From the NCBI RefSeq assembly GCF_003992675.1, contig NZ_RZMZ01000007.1, positions 434,001-498,000 on the forward strand: a DNA stretch of 64,000 nucleotides, written 5' to 3'. The notes beneath the pieces were generated by a model. That model saw only the letters and a list, made by a program, of their open reading frames with translations. It did no database searches and was not told where the DNA came from. The position numbers were made by a program, and so were the translations under genes. Below, piece by piece: positions 1 through 10,755 of the stretch. The stretch is from Flagellimonas marinaquae (lineage in GTDB: Bacteria; Bacteroidota; Bacteroidia; Flavobacteriales; Flavobacteriaceae). Numbering within the stretch: position 1 is the stretch's first letter; every line of letters starts with the position of its first letter.

Positions 1-1
1 A

Positions 2-2668
2 ATGAGAATCCACCCAAAGGACCACAACATCGTTTACGCTGCGGTTATGGGCAATCTGTACAAGCCCACTACCGAAAGAGGTGTCTATAAAAGCACCAAC
101 GGAGGCGAAACTTGGGAAAAAGTACTGTATGCCAATGATATGGCGGGTGCCGTTGACCTTACTTTTGACCCCAACAACCCTCGTATACTTTACGCATCTA
201 CCTGGAGGATACAACGCACACCTTACAGCTTGAGCAGTGGTGGAGAAGGTTCTGCCCTTTGGAAGAGTACCGATAGTGGTGCAACGTGGACGGAGATTTC
301 AAAAAATGAAGGCTTCGCGACCGATACGTTGGGGATTATAGGAGTGGCCGTAAGCCCAGTCAACAGCAATAGGGTGTGGGCCATGGTAGAAAACAAGGAA
401 AAAGGAGGTCTCTACCGTTCCGATGATGCCGGAGCAACATGGACCTTGGTCAACAGTGATAGAAGTCTAAGGCAACGAGCGTGGTACTATACCCGTGTCT
501 ATGCCGACACCAATAATGAAGATGTAGTCTATGTGCTCAATGTGAGCTATCATAAAAGTACGGATGGTGGAAAGACCTTCAAATCCAATAATGCACCTCA
601 CGGAGATCACCATGATCTCTGGATTGCACCCGAAGATTCCAATCGTATGATTATGGCCGATGATGGCGGCGCCCAGGTAAGTTTTGATGGCGGGGAAACT
701 TGGAGTACCTATCACAATCAACCTACAGCCCAATTTTATCGAGTAACTACGGATGATGCATTCCCATATCGAATTTATGTGGCGCAGCAGGATAACTCTA
801 CCATCAGGATCAATTACCGAAGTGATGATGGATCTATCGGAGAGGACGATTGGGAAGAAACAGCAGGAGGTGAATCCGCACATATTGCCGTGGACCCTGA
901 GAACAACGATATTGTGTATGGTGGGAGCTACGGAGGCTTTTTGACCCGTGTGAACCATGCGAACAAAACCGTGAGGGCAGTAAACGTTTGGCCCGACAAC
1001 CCAATGGGGCACGGTGCCGAAGGAATGAAGTACCGTTTCCAATGGAACTTCCCCATCATGTTCAGCAAGCACGACCCCAATAAACTCTACACCTTCTCCA
1101 ACCATGTGCACATGACGACCAACGAAGGTCAGAGCTGGGAACTGTTGAGTGGTGATTTGACCCGAAATGACCCTACAAAGCTGGTTTCCAGCGGTGGACC
1201 CATCACTCAAGATAACACCAGTGTGGAGTACTACTGTACCATTTTTGCGGCCAATGAAAGCCCTTTAAAGGAAGGATTGCTTTGGGTTGGTAGTGATGAT
1301 GGACTTATCCATGTAACCAAAGATGGAGGACAGACCTGGGAAAACGTAACACCTCCCAACATGCCCGAGTGGAACATGATCAATAGCATTGAACCTTCCG
1401 CATTTGATGAGGGAACATGCTATGTGGCCGCTACGAGGTACAAGTTGGGCGACTTTGCGCCTTACCTCTACAAGACCACTGATTATGGGAAAACATGGAC
1501 CAAAATCACCGATGGGATAGCCGATGAGCACTTCACAAGGGTGGTTCGGGAAGACCCAAAACGAAAAGGACTGCTCTACGCAGGCACCGAGACGGGAATG
1601 TATATCTCTTTTAATGATGGAGCCCAATGGGAGAAGTTCCAATTGAATTTGCCTATTGTACCCATTACCGATTTGACCATCAAGGATGACAACCTCATCG
1701 TAGCGACACAAGGAAGAAGTATTTGGGTTATCGATGACCTTACGGTATTACATCAATTGGACAATGCCAAAAAATCTGCTGATGCGATTTTGTACAAACC
1801 AAGGGACAGCTACAGAACAAAAGGTAGGGCTTCAAGAAGGCCATCCAAAACGGAAGGCGAAAACTTGGCCAATGGCGTAATCACACATTTTTATCTTAAA
1901 GATGTCTCCGAAAAGGACAGCATCGCATTGACCTACACCAAAATGAACGGGGATACCTTGGCCACCTATAGTACCTACGCCAAGGAAAAGGATAAAAAAC
2001 TGGAAGCCAAGAAAGGCGGTAACACCTACGTTTGGGATACTCGCGGAAAGGGCGCCGAACGATTGGACGGAATGATTTTGTGGTGGGCCAACCTAAGCGG
2101 TCCAAAAGCGGTTCCAGGGACTTACAAGGTGCATTTGAACGTTAATGGAGAAACACAAAGTGAAAACTTTACCATTTTACCAGACCCAAGGGCCGAAGTT
2201 ACCGTTGCCGATATGCAAAAACAGTACGATTTTATTACCGAGGTAAACGAGACTGTGGACAAGGCCCATCAATCCATAAAGAAGATCAGGGCCATAAATG
2301 GCAAGTTGGATGAATTCATCAAAAAGTATAAGGATGACGAAGCGACAAAAGCATTGGTGGAGAAAGCCAAAAGTTTGAAAGAAGATTTTGGCTCCGTAGA
2401 AAAGGCACTCTATCAGACCCAAAACAGAAGTAATCAAGATCCTTTGAACTTCCCAATAAGGTTGACCAATAAATTGGCGCACTTGAACAGCTTGGTCTCT
2501 CTTGACGATTTTCCTCCTACCGAACAGGATATCGCGGTCAAAAATGAAATGACACAAAAGATCAACGAGCAATTACGGACATTTGACAATTTAATTGATA
2601 CGGAGATTTCCAACTTTAACGAAGAGTTCAACCAGCTCAAGTTGAATTATTTGAGCATAGAAGAATAA
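2..2668 (+). CDS. Sortilin/VPS10-type BNR-repeat propeller protein (5' end missing)
   Basis: This is the 3' part of a gene for a large, probably secreted beta-propeller protein of the sortilin/BNR (glycosyl hydrolase-like) superfamily. Asp-box motifs SxDxGxTW recur (KSTDSGATW, RSDDAGATW, TKDGGQTW, KTTDYGKTW). They are followed by a C-terminal helical region of roughly 200 residues. The ATG at 2 is not the real start: the first residues align with about residue 140 of the next gene's product, so the signal peptide and first blades lie outside the window. The downstream gene is a tandem paralog along the whole shared length. A hairpin terminator follows the stop. Substrate is unknown; such proteins are abundant in Flavobacteriia and are sometimes labelled glycosyl hydrolase without proof of activity. 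Confidence 0.85.
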   Translation: MRIHPKDHNIVYAAVMGNLYKPTTERGVYKSTNGGETWEKVLYANDMAGAVDLTFDPNNPRILYASTWRIQRTPYSLSSGGEGSALWKSTDSGATWTEISKNEGFATDTLGIIGVAVSPVNSNRVWAMVENKEKGGLYRSDDAGATWTLVNSDRSLRQRAWYYTRVYADTNNEDVVYVLNVSYHKSTDGGKTFKSNNAPHGDHHDLWIAPEDSNRMIMADDGGAQVSFDGGETWSTYHNQPTAQFYRVTTDDAFPYRIYVAQQDNSTIRINYRSDDGSIGEDDWEETAGGESAHIAVDPENNDIVYGGSYGGFLTRVNHANKTVRAVNVWPDNPMGHGAEGMKYRFQWNFPIMFSKHDPNKLYTFSNHVHMTTNEGQSWELLSGDLTRNDPTKLVSSGGPITQDNTSVEYYCTIFAANESPLKEGLLWVGSDDGLIHVTKDGGQTWENVTPPNMPEWNMINSIEPSAFDEGTCYVAATRYKLGDFAPYLYKTTDYGKTWTKITDGIADEHFTRVVREDPKRKGLLYAGTETGMYISFNDGAQWEKFQLNLPIVPITDLTIKDDNLIVATQGRSIWVIDDLTVLHQLDNAKKSADAILYKPRDSYRTKGRASRRPSKTEGENLANGVITHFYLKDVSEKDSIALTYTKMNGDTLATYSTYAKEKDKKLEAKKGGNTYVWDTRGKGAERLDGMILWWANLSGPKAVPGTYKVHLNVNGETQSENFTILPDPRAEVTVADMQKQYDFITEVNETVDKAHQSIKKIRAINGKLDEFIKKYKDDEATKALVEKAKSLKEDFGSVEKALYQTQNRSNQDPLNFPIRLTNKLAHLNSLVSLDDFPPTEQDIAVKNEMTQKINEQLRTFDNLIDTEISNFNEEFNQLKLNYLSIEE

Positions 2669-2674
2669 GCAGAC

Positions 2675-2704
2675 AAAGCCCCTATGTTCTTGCATGGGGG
2701 CTTT
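2675..2704 (+). terminator. Rho-independent terminator after the first propeller gene
   Basis: Inverted repeat AAAGCCCC (2675-2682) and GGGGCTTT (2697-2704) with a T-rich end, just after the stop at 2668. An in-frame ATG at 2684 lies inside this hairpin, which argues against it as the start of the next gene. Confidence 0.7.
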
Positions 2705-2746
2705 TACATTACAAACACATCGAATACATACAAACCAACCAAGACC

Positions 2747-5700
2747 ATGAAAAAAGGTGTACTCTTTTTGTTAAGTGCCATACTTGGGACTTTAGCATTT
2801 GCGCAAACAGCCAACGATTATTTTGAACCCATGATATTCAGGAACATCGGCCCGTTTAGGGGTGGACGTTCCGTGACCGCTAGCGGTGTAATTGGGGATC
2901 CGCTCACCTATTATATGGGGACCACGGGCGGGGGACTGTGGAAAACGACCAATGCTGGTGGACAATGGGAAAACATATCGGATGGTTTTTTTGAAATGGG
3001 CTCCGTGGGTGCGGTTTCCGTATCGCCTTCCAATCCCAACATTCTCTATTGTGGTATGGGAGAGCACGCCCCAAGAGGTGTGATGACCTCCTACGGGGAT
3101 GGTGTCTACCAATCCAATGATGCGGGAAAAACATGGATAAAATTGGGACTTGAAAAAACACAGCACATCTCGCGGATCATAATTCACCCTACCAATCCAG
3201 ATGTGGTGTACGTAGCCGCCCAAGGTGCTTTATATGCCCCAAACCCGGAAAGAGGGGTGTACCGTTCCATGGATGGTGGGAAAAATTGGGAAAAAATATT
3301 GTATGTGGATGAAGGTACTGGAGCAGTAGAACTGTCCATGGACGCTAACAATCCCTTGGTACTCTATGCCGCGATGTGGGAGCATCAGCGTAAACCCAAC
3401 AAAGTCATCAGTGGAGGGCCAGGAAGCGGATTGTACAAATCGACCGATGGCGGCGATACATGGAAGGAAATGACCAAAGGGCTTCCCGAAGAAAAGGGAA
3501 AAATGGCCATCGCCGTGAGCCCTTCCAATTCTGAAAAAGTATATGCCTTGGTTGAGAGTGATTCCGATCAGGATAAAGGAGGTCTCTTCGTTTCCAACAA
3601 TGGAGGGGATAGTTGGCAGATGGTCAGTGGGGACAACCGATTGGTTCAGCGTGCTTGGTATTACATCGAAGTGTTTGTAGACCCCAACGATGAAGATACC
3701 GTGTATGTGCTTAGTGCTTCCATGTTCCGTTCGGAAGATGGTGGTAAAACATGGGAGACCATTTCCGTGCCTCATGGCGATACCCATGACCTGTGGATCA
3801 ATCCGAACAACTCGAAAAATATGGTTTTGGCAGATGATGGTGGAGCTACCATTACATTTGATTATGGTGAAAACTGGACCCTGCAGGACAATATGCCCAC
3901 GGCACAGTTTTATCGCATCAGCACGGATAATTTGTTCCCATACAACATTTATGGTGGACAACAGGACAACACTTCGGTAAAGATTGCCAGCCTTTCCGTA
4001 GGTCGATGGAGCATTAACCAAGAAGATTGGCATTATTCCGCTGGGGGAGAGAGTGCCTTTTTGGGCTTCGACCCCGACAATCCGCGTTACGTGATGGGAG
4101 GCAGTTATTTGGGGACCATTGAACTTTTGGATATGGAATCTAAAATGTCCAGCAATGTCATGGCAGCCCCAATACAGTATTTGGGACGAGATGCCCGTGA
4201 CATGAAATACTTATACAATTGGAATGCACCCATTATTTGGTCCAAACACGAACCCGGAACTTTTTACCATGCGGCACAGTTGGTCCTTAGAACAAGGGAT
4301 AATGGCGTAACCTGGGAAGAAGTATCACCAGACTTAACACGAGATCAAGATGAATTGCAAGGAAAGGGAGGAGGTCCCTACACCAATGAAGCCGTAGGTG
4401 CTGAAAACTACGGAACCATTTCTTATCTCTTGGAGTCACCACACGAAGCTGGGGTATTGATTACTGGGAGTGATGATGGATTGGTACATATCACCAAAAA
4501 CGGTGGCGCATCTTGGGAAGAGATAACCCCAAAGGGGTTAAAGGAATGTTTGGTAAATGCCATTGAGGTTTCGCCACACGACCCAGCGACCCTCTATATT
4601 GCAACTACCCGATACAAGTTCAACGATTATACCCCTGCCCTCTACAAAAGCAGCGACTACGGAAAAAGCTGGACCAATATTAGTGAGGGCATTCCCTACG
4701 GAGCTTTTACACGAGTGGTCCGAGAGGATGAACAGCAAAAAGGATTATTGTACGCGGGCACCGAAAAAGGACTGTACGTATCCTGGAACGATGGTAAAAA
4801 ATGGGAGCCCCTACAATTGAATTTGCCCAAAACACCGATCACAGATCTAAAAGTGCATCAGGGGGATTTGATTGTGGCCACATCGGGTAGGAGCTTCTGG
4901 ATTTTGGACAATATCACAACACTTTCACAATACAAAGGAAACACCGGTGACCTAAAATTGTATCAACCAGAAGAAGCCATTCATGGCTATTGGGGAAGCC
5001 CATTGAGCAGAAATTCTTCCAATCTGTCCGGAACCAATCCTTTTGAAGGAGTCAACCCCGCTAATGGGATGGTCATCTATTACAATCTCCCGGAAAAAAT
5101 GGATTCCGTTGAAGTTACCATGGAAATCAAAGATGCACAGGGTAAATTGGTACGCGCCTTTAGCTCCAAGAAAGATGAAGATTATGTCCCCCATAACGGA
5201 GGAGGGGCGCCCCCTGCACCCACCTTGGGAACATCCAAAGGACTGAACCGTTTTGTATGGGACCTCAAAACGCCCATAGTGCCCGGTGTTCCAGGGGTAT
5301 ATATTGAAGCGGATTTCACGGGGCACAAAGTGCCGCCAGGAACGTATACCATCCAAATAAGCGCAGGAGGGAATGCAGTTACTACCCAAGGAACGATTGT
5401 GCCTACACCCAATACCAATGTTTCGGAAGAACGGTTTGCGGAGTACCATGCCATCATGACGGATTTTGAGTCCAAACTCACCGATATGCACAACAAGGTG
5501 AACACCTTGAAGAGTGTTCAAGATCAACTAGCAAAATTGCTAAAGGACTTGAAGGACGAGGAACTCAAAAAAGAAGGACAGTCATTGCTCGACAAACTCA
5601 AGGAGTGGGACGGAAAGATGGTGCAGCGCAAATCGCAAGCCTATGACGATGTGGAGAATTTCCCCAACAAGTTTACGGCCGAGTATCTTTTTGTAATGAA

Positions 5701-5872
5701 CCACAGTAACAGCTCGTTGCCCCAGATCAATCAGCCCTCCGTGGACCGAAAGAAGGAACTCGATACTCAATGGATGGGATTAAAACAACGTGCAGAGAGC
5801 TTAATGAACACGGAAATTCCTAATTTTAACACCAAACTCTGGGAGAATGGCATTGGAGCCATCCGGATGTAA
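2747..5872 (+). CDS. Secreted sortilin/VPS10-type BNR-repeat propeller protein
   Basis: Full-length paralog of the preceding gene, 1041 residues from the chosen ATG. That ATG gives a clear Sec signal peptide ([20 protein letters not shown]); an in-frame ATG 63 bases upstream lies in the previous gene's terminator and would bury the signal. The first third carries the [10 protein letters not shown] segment common in this family, followed by Asp boxes ([54 protein letters not shown]). The C-terminal 200 residues are mostly helical. The likely location is the periplasm or cell surface. Reaction and ligand are unknown; protein or carbohydrate binding by the propeller is an inference from the fold. 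Confidence 0.85.
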   Translation: MKKGVLFLLSAILGTLAFAQTANDYFEPMIFRNIGPFRGGRSVTASGVIGDPLTYYMGTTGGGLWKTTNAGGQWENISDGFFEMGSVGAVSVSPSNPNILYCGMGEHAPRGVMTSYGDGVYQSNDAGKTWIKLGLEKTQHISRIIIHPTNPDVVYVAAQGALYAPNPERGVYRSMDGGKNWEKILYVDEGTGAVELSMDANNPLVLYAAMWEHQRKPNKVISGGPGSGLYKSTDGGDTWKEMTKGLPEEKGKMAIAVSPSNSEKVYALVESDSDQDKGGLFVSNNGGDSWQMVSGDNRLVQRAWYYIEVFVDPNDEDTVYVLSASMFRSEDGGKTWETISVPHGDTHDLWINPNNSKNMVLADDGGATITFDYGENWTLQDNMPTAQFYRISTDNLFPYNIYGGQQDNTSVKIASLSVGRWSINQEDWHYSAGGESAFLGFDPDNPRYVMGGSYLGTIELLDMESKMSSNVMAAPIQYLGRDARDMKYLYNWNAPIIWSKHEPGTFYHAAQLVLRTRDNGVTWEEVSPDLTRDQDELQGKGGGPYTNEAVGAENYGTISYLLESPHEAGVLITGSDDGLVHITKNGGASWEEITPKGLKECLVNAIEVSPHDPATLYIATTRYKFNDYTPALYKSSDYGKSWTNISEGIPYGAFTRVVREDEQQKGLLYAGTEKGLYVSWNDGKKWEPLQLNLPKTPITDLKVHQGDLIVATSGRSFWILDNITTLSQYKGNTGDLKLYQPEEAIHGYWGSPLSRNSSNLSGTNPFEGVNPANGMVIYYNLPEKMDSVEVTMEIKDAQGKLVRAFSSKKDEDYVPHNGGGAPPAPTLGTSKGLNRFVWDLKTPIVPGVPGVYIEADFTGHKVPPGTYTIQISAGGNAVTTQGTIVPTPNTNVSEERFAEYHAIMTDFESKLTDMHNKVNTLKSVQDQLAKLLKDLKDEELKKEGQSLLDKLKEWDGKMVQRKSQAYDDVENFPNKFTAEYLFVMNHSNSSLPQINQPSVDRKKELDTQWMGLKQRAESLMNTEIPNFNTKLWENGIGAIRM

Positions 5873-5890
5873 TTCATAAAAACGTAGCAA

Positions 5891-6436
5891 TTGCTGTACC
5901 CATACATCAAATCGTTGCACCTCATATTTGTGGTCACTTGGTTCGCGGGCCTGTTTTATATACCACGGCTCTTTATTTATCATATCGAAGCTTGGCAAAA
6001 ACCATCGCCCGATAAGGAAATCTTGAGCGACCAACTCAAATTGATGACCAAACGATTATGGTATATCATTACGTGGCCGTCAGCTGTCCTCTGTACACTA
6101 ACGGCCATTATTTTGCTCATTCTGATGCCCGGCTGGTTGCAGCAACCATGGATGCACGTTAAACTCGGCTTTGTGCTCCTACTTTTTGTGTATCATGGGA
6201 AATGCCATCAGATCTTTAAGCAATTGCAGCGAGATGAGGTCAAGTATACCTCGAAATTTATGCGTTTGTGGAACGAAGTGGCTACGATTATCCTTTTTGC
6301 GGTTGTTTTTTTGGTGGTGCTCAAAAGTGCCTTCAATTGGATCTATGGCATTGTAGGTATGTTTGCCCTGATTGTTTTATTGATGTTGGGCATTCGCTGG
6401 TACAAAAAAGTACGGGATAGGAACCCCAATGCTTGA
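5891..6436 (+). CDS. hemJ: HemJ-like protoporphyrinogen IX oxidase (UPF0093/CopD family)
   Basis: Small membrane protein of 181 residues with about four transmembrane helices. HemJ converts protoporphyrinogen IX to protoporphyrin IX in haem synthesis. Family hallmarks visible are LHLIFVVTWFAGLFYIPRLF near the N-terminus, with His10 at the position of the essential haem-binding His, and a Lys in HVKLGF in the third helix. The start is TTG: an in-frame TAG lies two codons upstream (5885-5887), so no earlier start is possible, and using the first internal ATG would delete the conserved His helix. It follows the propeller gene by 18 bases, on the same strand. Confidence 0.85.
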   Translation: MLYPYIKSLHLIFVVTWFAGLFYIPRLFIYHIEAWQKPSPDKEILSDQLKLMTKRLWYIITWPSAVLCTLTAIILLILMPGWLQQPWMHVKLGFVLLLFVYHGKCHQIFKQLQRDEVKYTSKFMRLWNEVATIILFAVVFLVVLKSAFNWIYGIVGMFALIVLLMLGIRWYKKVRDRNPNA

Positions 6437-6550
6437 AAACGAAAAGGTTGGCCTTTCTTTCTTCTCGTTTTTGTGGTTGAATCCCAATCCCGAAGCTGTA
6501 CTTTGTTTGGCTCGATAATTGCTTAAATTTAACCATCAAATCAAGCGAGC

Positions 6551-8008
6551 TTGCTACGAAAACTATCCTTACGGTCACGCATCTTTATTTCCATGATCAC
6601 CTTGGTGGTATTGGCCTCTGTGCTGATTGCCGGAGTAACGGTTTACCAATACAAGGAGCAGGGCAACGATTACCACAGGGAACGCTTGGAGCGTAAGGAA
6701 GAGCAGTTGATGAAGAGCATCGAATTTACCCTTAAGGAAACCACCTATCCCGTAATCACCGAGAACCTTCACCTGATTTTTAGCGAGGAGATTTATGAGA
6801 TTGCCAACATTCAGAATGTCAATTTCAATATTTATGATTTAGAGGGAAACCTGATCAAAAGTTCCCGGCCCACTTTCGAATCCAACGCTATCGCCACCTG
6901 TTTGGATGCCGAAATACTGAACTTTCTGAGGGAGGAGGGCGAAAGCCGTTTTGTGGAAGAAAAAAGGGCGGCTGGCGATAATTATCAAGCCACATACCGT
7001 TACATCTACGACCTGAAGTTTAAGCCTATCGGCATTTTGAATCTTCCCTATTTTGAAGACAACACTTTCAACAATATGGAGCTCAAGGAGTTCCTTTTCA
7101 GGTTGGCAATGGTTTATTTGTTAATGCTGATTGTGGCCATTATATTGGCGTATTTCATTTCAAAATATATCACCAGGTCCTTGCAGACGATTTCCGACAA
7201 GATCAACCGGACCAACCTCACCCATCAGAACGAAAAAATCTATTTGGAAAGCCCGGGAGAGGAAATTGCAAAATTGGTGGACTCCTACAACCGCATGATC
7301 GATGAGCTGGAGGAGAGCGCCGTAAAATTGGCTCGTAGTGAACGTGAACAAGCATGGCGCGAGATGGCAAAGCAGGTAGCCCATGAAATCAAAAATCCCT
7401 TGACGCCCCTAAGGCTTACTGTACAGAGTTTTGAACGGAAATTCGACCCAAATGACCCCGATATCCAAAAAAAGGTCAAGGAGTTTTCCAAAACCTTGAT
7501 CCAGCAAATAGATACCATGAGCAATATTGCCACCGCCTTTTCCAGTTTTGCCGATATGCCCGCCCAGCAGAACGAAACGTTGAATGTGGTAAAAGTGGTT
7601 AAGCTGGCCTTGGAAATATTTAATGAGGATTATATTCATTTTATAGCAGACGAGGAGGAAGTCGTGGCCAAACTGGACCGCACGCAACTGATACGCGTGA
7701 TCACCAACTTGGTAAAAAATGCCATTCAGGCCATTCCTGAGGTAGAATCCCCTCGTATCTTGGTTACCGTAGCATCTGTTGGTGACAGGGTAAAAATATC
7801 GGTTGCCGACAATGGCCTTGGTATTTCCGATGAGTACAAGCATCGCATTTTTGAGCCAAAGTTCACCACAAAATCCAGTGGTACCGGCCTAGGTTTGGGA
7901 ATGGTAAAGAACATTGTGGAAAACTATGGCGGAACCATTAACTTTACATCTAAAGTTGGAAAAGGGACCGTGTTTACCATCGATTTTCCAAAGGAACAGA
8001 AAAAATAA
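6551..8008 (+). CDS. Membrane sensor histidine kinase (NtrY-like)
   Basis: A 485-residue sensor kinase. Two membrane helices (about 10-32 and 182-204) flank a periplasmic sensing domain of about 145 residues. A HAMP linker follows, then a HisKA dimerisation domain with the phospho-acceptor in VAHEIKNPLTPL (His278), and a HATPase domain with N box NLVKNAIQAI, G1 DNGLGI and G2 GTGLGLGMV. The HEIKNPLTPL block is typical of NtrY/PilS-like kinases. No response regulator gene is adjacent, so the partner is unknown. The start is TTG; an in-frame TAA at 6530 and no ATG in between force this choice. The stop TAA shares a base with an ATG at 8008. Confidence 0.88.
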   Translation: MLRKLSLRSRIFISMITLVVLASVLIAGVTVYQYKEQGNDYHRERLERKEEQLMKSIEFTLKETTYPVITENLHLIFSEEIYEIANIQNVNFNIYDLEGNLIKSSRPTFESNAIATCLDAEILNFLREEGESRFVEEKRAAGDNYQATYRYIYDLKFKPIGILNLPYFEDNTFNNMELKEFLFRLAMVYLLMLIVAIILAYFISKYITRSLQTISDKINRTNLTHQNEKIYLESPGEEIAKLVDSYNRMIDELEESAVKLARSEREQAWREMAKQVAHEIKNPLTPLRLTVQSFERKFDPNDPDIQKKVKEFSKTLIQQIDTMSNIATAFSSFADMPAQQNETLNVVKVVKLALEIFNEDYIHFIADEEEVVAKLDRTQLIRVITNLVKNAIQAIPEVESPRILVTVASVGDRVKISVADNGLGISDEYKHRIFEPKFTTKSSGTGLGLGMVKNIVENYGGTINFTSKVGKGTVFTIDFPKEQKK

Positions 8009-8046
8009 TGGCGGTACAGGTACAGGCCGCCCCAAAAGCAATCTTT

Positions 8047-8829
8047 ATGGATTACGAAAACATCTACATTGAAGAAGAGAACCAGTTGGCCACTATTGTT
8101 ATAAATAGGCCCAAAAAGCTCAATGCGCTCAACAGACGGACCATAGAAGAGCTACACGTGGCCTTTAAGGAGTTGGACGAGGATTCTGAAACCAAGGTCA
8201 TCATAATTACAGGAAGCGGGGACAAAGCCTTTGTTGCTGGTGCCGATATTTCCGAGTTTGCCGATTTTTCAGTGAAGGAAGGCCGGCAATTGGCTGCCGC
8301 CGGACAGCGCCAACTGTTCGATTTTGTAGAAAACCTTTCAACCCCCGTTATTGCAGCCATTAATGGATTTGCACTAGGTGGGGGACTAGAGCTTGCTATG
8401 GCATGCCATTTTAGGGTGGCCAGTAGCAATGCCCGAATGGGATTACCCGAAGTTTCCTTGGGCGTGATTCCCGGATATGGAGGTACCCAACGCTTGCCAC
8501 AGCTTGTGGGCAAAGGGCGTGCTATGGAAATGATCATGACGGCCGGCATGATTGATTCCGACAAAGCCTTCGGATATGGATTGGTAAACCATGTCGTCTC
8601 CAGCGAAGAATTACTTCCCTTTTGTAAAAAGATCGCGAGCAGGATATCGAATAATTCATCCGTGGCCATAAAACACGCAATAAAAGCCGTAAATGCTGGT
8701 TTTAAGTATGACGCTGATGGTTATTCGGTGGAAATTGATGCTTTTGGCACTTGCTTTGGGACCGATGACTTTAAGGAAGGTACTACTGCCTTCCTCGAAA
8801 AACGAAAAGCCGATTTCCCTGGATCATGA
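8047..8829 (+). CDS. Enoyl-CoA hydratase / 3-hydroxybutyryl-CoA dehydratase (crotonase family)
   Basis: Crotonase-fold enzyme of 260 residues that would hydrate 2-enoyl-CoA in fatty acid oxidation or butanoate metabolism. Both oxyanion-hole segments are present (AGADISEF and ALGGGLELAM). Both catalytic glutamates of true hydratases can be seen, in GGGLELA and GLPEVSLGVIPGYGGTQRL. MDYENIYI is the usual N-terminus in this family, so ATG 8047 is preferred; ATG 8008 in the same frame overlaps the kinase stop (TAATG) and would add 13 residues, so translational coupling from there cannot be excluded. Other crotonase activities are possible but less likely. Confidence 0.88.
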   Translation: MDYENIYIEEENQLATIVINRPKKLNALNRRTIEELHVAFKELDEDSETKVIIITGSGDKAFVAGADISEFADFSVKEGRQLAAAGQRQLFDFVENLSTPVIAAINGFALGGGLELAMACHFRVASSNARMGLPEVSLGVIPGYGGTQRLPQLVGKGRAMEMIMTAGMIDSDKAFGYGLVNHVVSSEELLPFCKKIASRISNNSSVAIKHAIKAVNAGFKYDADGYSVEIDAFGTCFGTDDFKEGTTAFLEKRKADFPGS

Positions 8830-8853
8830 CCATTGGCCTAACATAGCCAGATC

Positions 8854-10407
8854 ATGAAAAATAACCTATTTGTACTTTGTCTGCTAGTGTTCGGCAGTGT
8901 AATGCTGAATGCGCAAAAAATGCCTGTATCCTATGATTTTGGGGAGAAATATCACGACCGCTACCGATATTCTAACCTAGTAGCCATCAACGAGGATGAT
9001 TCTGGTGGCTATGTGTTGGTGCGTGCCTACTACCAAGGATTGATCTTGAAACCCAAAGGCTACTTGATTGAAAAGTACAACAGCAATCTAGAATTGGTAT
9101 CGGAGTACAACTATAAGTTGAAAGGACTTGATTTTGTGGATGGCTTCCTCAAAAACGGGCAATTGCACCTTTTGTTCCTCAACTATAATTTGGACCGGGG
9201 CGAATATGAGTACTGGGTCCACAGCAGTCCCGTTATCGATTTTAACTTCAAAGAGAAAAAGTTGCTTTCCATCGCCTCGCAAGAAGTGAACGATCCGGTA
9301 GGGAAGAACTATTACAACCGTGACTTTTCCAGAGGTTTTACCACGGTGATTTTGTTTGATGAGAACAAAACAGGTTTTGTGATCAGCACACATCACAAAA
9401 AGGGGAAGGACAACAAGCACATGATTCATATGTTCGATACCGCACTCAATAAAAAGTTCGAGTATGATTTCTCGGATGAAATCGAGGAAAAAAACTATGC
9501 CTTTGAAAATGTAACCTTTTCGGCCGATCTTCAAACAGCCTATATTATGGGGAAGGCCTATTTTAAGAAGCGACGTTTTAGTGTAGATGAACGAAAGTTT
9601 CAGTACGAATTGATCAAGGTGTCACAATACGGAAACAAAACCCAATCGTTTGTAGATCCAGGGAAATATCCCGAAGCCTTGTATCCGGTTTTCGTAAAGA
9701 ACAAATTGGTCTGTGTGGGCTTTTATGCCGATAGAAAGGACAATAGATACAATGGTATCGCCTATTTTGATGTAGATCCGAATACATTGGACATCCGCTC
9801 CCAAAAATACAACCCCTTCTCACAACAGTTTATGGACGACAAGTTTGGCCGTGAGGAAGATAAGGACATCAAAAACTTGGTTTTTAAAGGAGTGGAAATA
9901 ACCGATGAACAGGAAATTTTCTTCAATGCCGAGGAATATTTTGTCACTACGGGATTGGAAACCACAGGTGCCGGACAACGCATCAAGATTGAGCGCTACC
10001 ATCATAACGATATCGTCAGCGTGAAGCTGGATGCCAATGGTAGAATGGAATGGGCGCGCAACATCAACAAGACCGAAGTAACCCAAGGTGATGGCGCCTA
10101 TGCATCTTACAGCGCTTATTGCAAGGATGGCAACACCTACTTTTTTATCTGTACTGCTGCTGAAAATCCGCAATTGATCAACAATGAACGTTTGATCTTT
10201 AAGCAAGGTTTTAGTCGCAATCGGAATGTGTTTATGATTTCCTTGGACGAAAATGGGGTAATGGATTATGAAAAGATCATCGACCAAGAGGAAGCCAGAT
10301 TGCCTTTAATGGTCTCCATGCCACTAAAGGACGAGTCCGACGACAAAATGCTCTTCTACGCCAAACGCGGAAGCCGAAAACAATTGGTCAAAGTAAATTT
10401 TCAATAA
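8854..10407 (+). CDS. Secreted protein of unknown function
   Basis: A 517-residue protein with a Sec signal peptide (MKNNLFVLCLLVFGSVMLNAQ). The mature part is rich in beta strands and aromatic residues, with repeated short patterns such as YDFGEKYHDRY and NYDLDRGEYEYW-like stretches, suggesting a propeller-like extracytoplasmic domain. I do not recognise a named family or catalytic motif. It follows the hydratase gene by 24 bases on the same strand, so co-transcription is likely but gives no functional clue. Confidence 0.6.
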   Translation: MKNNLFVLCLLVFGSVMLNAQKMPVSYDFGEKYHDRYRYSNLVAINEDDSGGYVLVRAYYQGLILKPKGYLIEKYNSNLELVSEYNYKLKGLDFVDGFLKNGQLHLLFLNYNLDRGEYEYWVHSSPVIDFNFKEKKLLSIASQEVNDPVGKNYYNRDFSRGFTTVILFDENKTGFVISTHHKKGKDNKHMIHMFDTALNKKFEYDFSDEIEEKNYAFENVTFSADLQTAYIMGKAYFKKRRFSVDERKFQYELIKVSQYGNKTQSFVDPGKYPEALYPVFVKNKLVCVGFYADRKDNRYNGIAYFDVDPNTLDIRSQKYNPFSQQFMDDKFGREEDKDIKNLVFKGVEITDEQEIFFNAEEYFVTTGLETTGAGQRIKIERYHHNDIVSVKLDANGRMEWARNINKTEVTQGDGAYASYSAYCKDGNTYFFICTAAENPQLINNERLIFKQGFSRNRNVFMISLDENGVMDYEKIIDQEEARLPLMVSMPLKDESDDKMLFYAKRGSRKQLVKVNFQ

Positions 10408-10646
10408 CGGACAGATCGTTAAGCCACTACTGCTAGAGGGTATGAAACGGTACACTTGGGGTTTGTGGTGGGCATACTAGCCTACGATCAATACCCTGCT
10501 AAATTATGGAATGTATTGTTGTGCCAACTCCGATTTAGTTGGTTAATAAGTGAACCCATTGCCCTTTTCCCTTCACCCAGCAACCTCTTTTTGACTATAA
10601 TTCCGTAGGAATATTCTTATTCAAATTTTCACAGATCAACCCAAAA
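10408..10646. other. Intergenic stretch, no feature recognised
   Basis: AT-rich sequence between the secreted unknown protein and the 21-bp repeats of the first lipoprotein cassette. No convincing open frame, hairpin with T-tract, or promoter was seen. Confidence 0.5.
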
Positions 10647-10692
10647 GCCCCATCCGTCAGATCAGAAGGGGCATCCGTCAATTAGCCTTAAA
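10647..10692 (+). promoter_or_regulatory. Paired 9-bp direct repeats at 21-bp spacing upstream of lipoprotein cassette 1
   Basis: CATCCGTCA occurs at 10651-10659 and 10672-10680, with a 12-base spacer. A GCCCC/GGGGC inverted pair (10647-10651 and 10668-10672) also brackets the first copy. The second repeat starts 40 bases before the -7 element, exactly as in cassette 2. Nine-bp direct repeats with 12-13 base spacers are the known architecture of LytTR-type response regulator sites; TCCGTCAAT differs from that family's published consensus pattern at about one position. Function is inferred. Confidence 0.55.
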
Positions 10693-10711
10693 TCTTGCCT
10701 ATTTCCTAGCA

Positions 10712-10719
10712 TACCTTTG
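10712..10719 (+). promoter_or_regulatory. -7 promoter element of lipoprotein cassette 1
   Basis: TACCTTTG matches the Bacteroidota -7 consensus TAnnTTTG. It lies 36 bases before the ATG at 10756 and is kept at the same place in cassette 2. No good -33 TTG at the usual 17-23 base spacing was found. Confidence 0.6.
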
Positions 10720-10755
10720 GCAAAGTATTAACCCTAATTGATAAAATTGAAAATC

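Noticed and set aside
467..1210. Long minus-strand open frame inside the first propeller gene
   Set aside because: No family features and fully covered by a well-supported gene on the other strand; a shadow frame caused by codon bias. The same applies to other long antisense frames such as 3230-4033 and 56919-58022.
2684..2746. Upstream start for the second propeller gene
   Set aside because: The ATG at 2684 lies in the previous gene's terminator hairpin and would mask a clear signal peptide starting at 2747.
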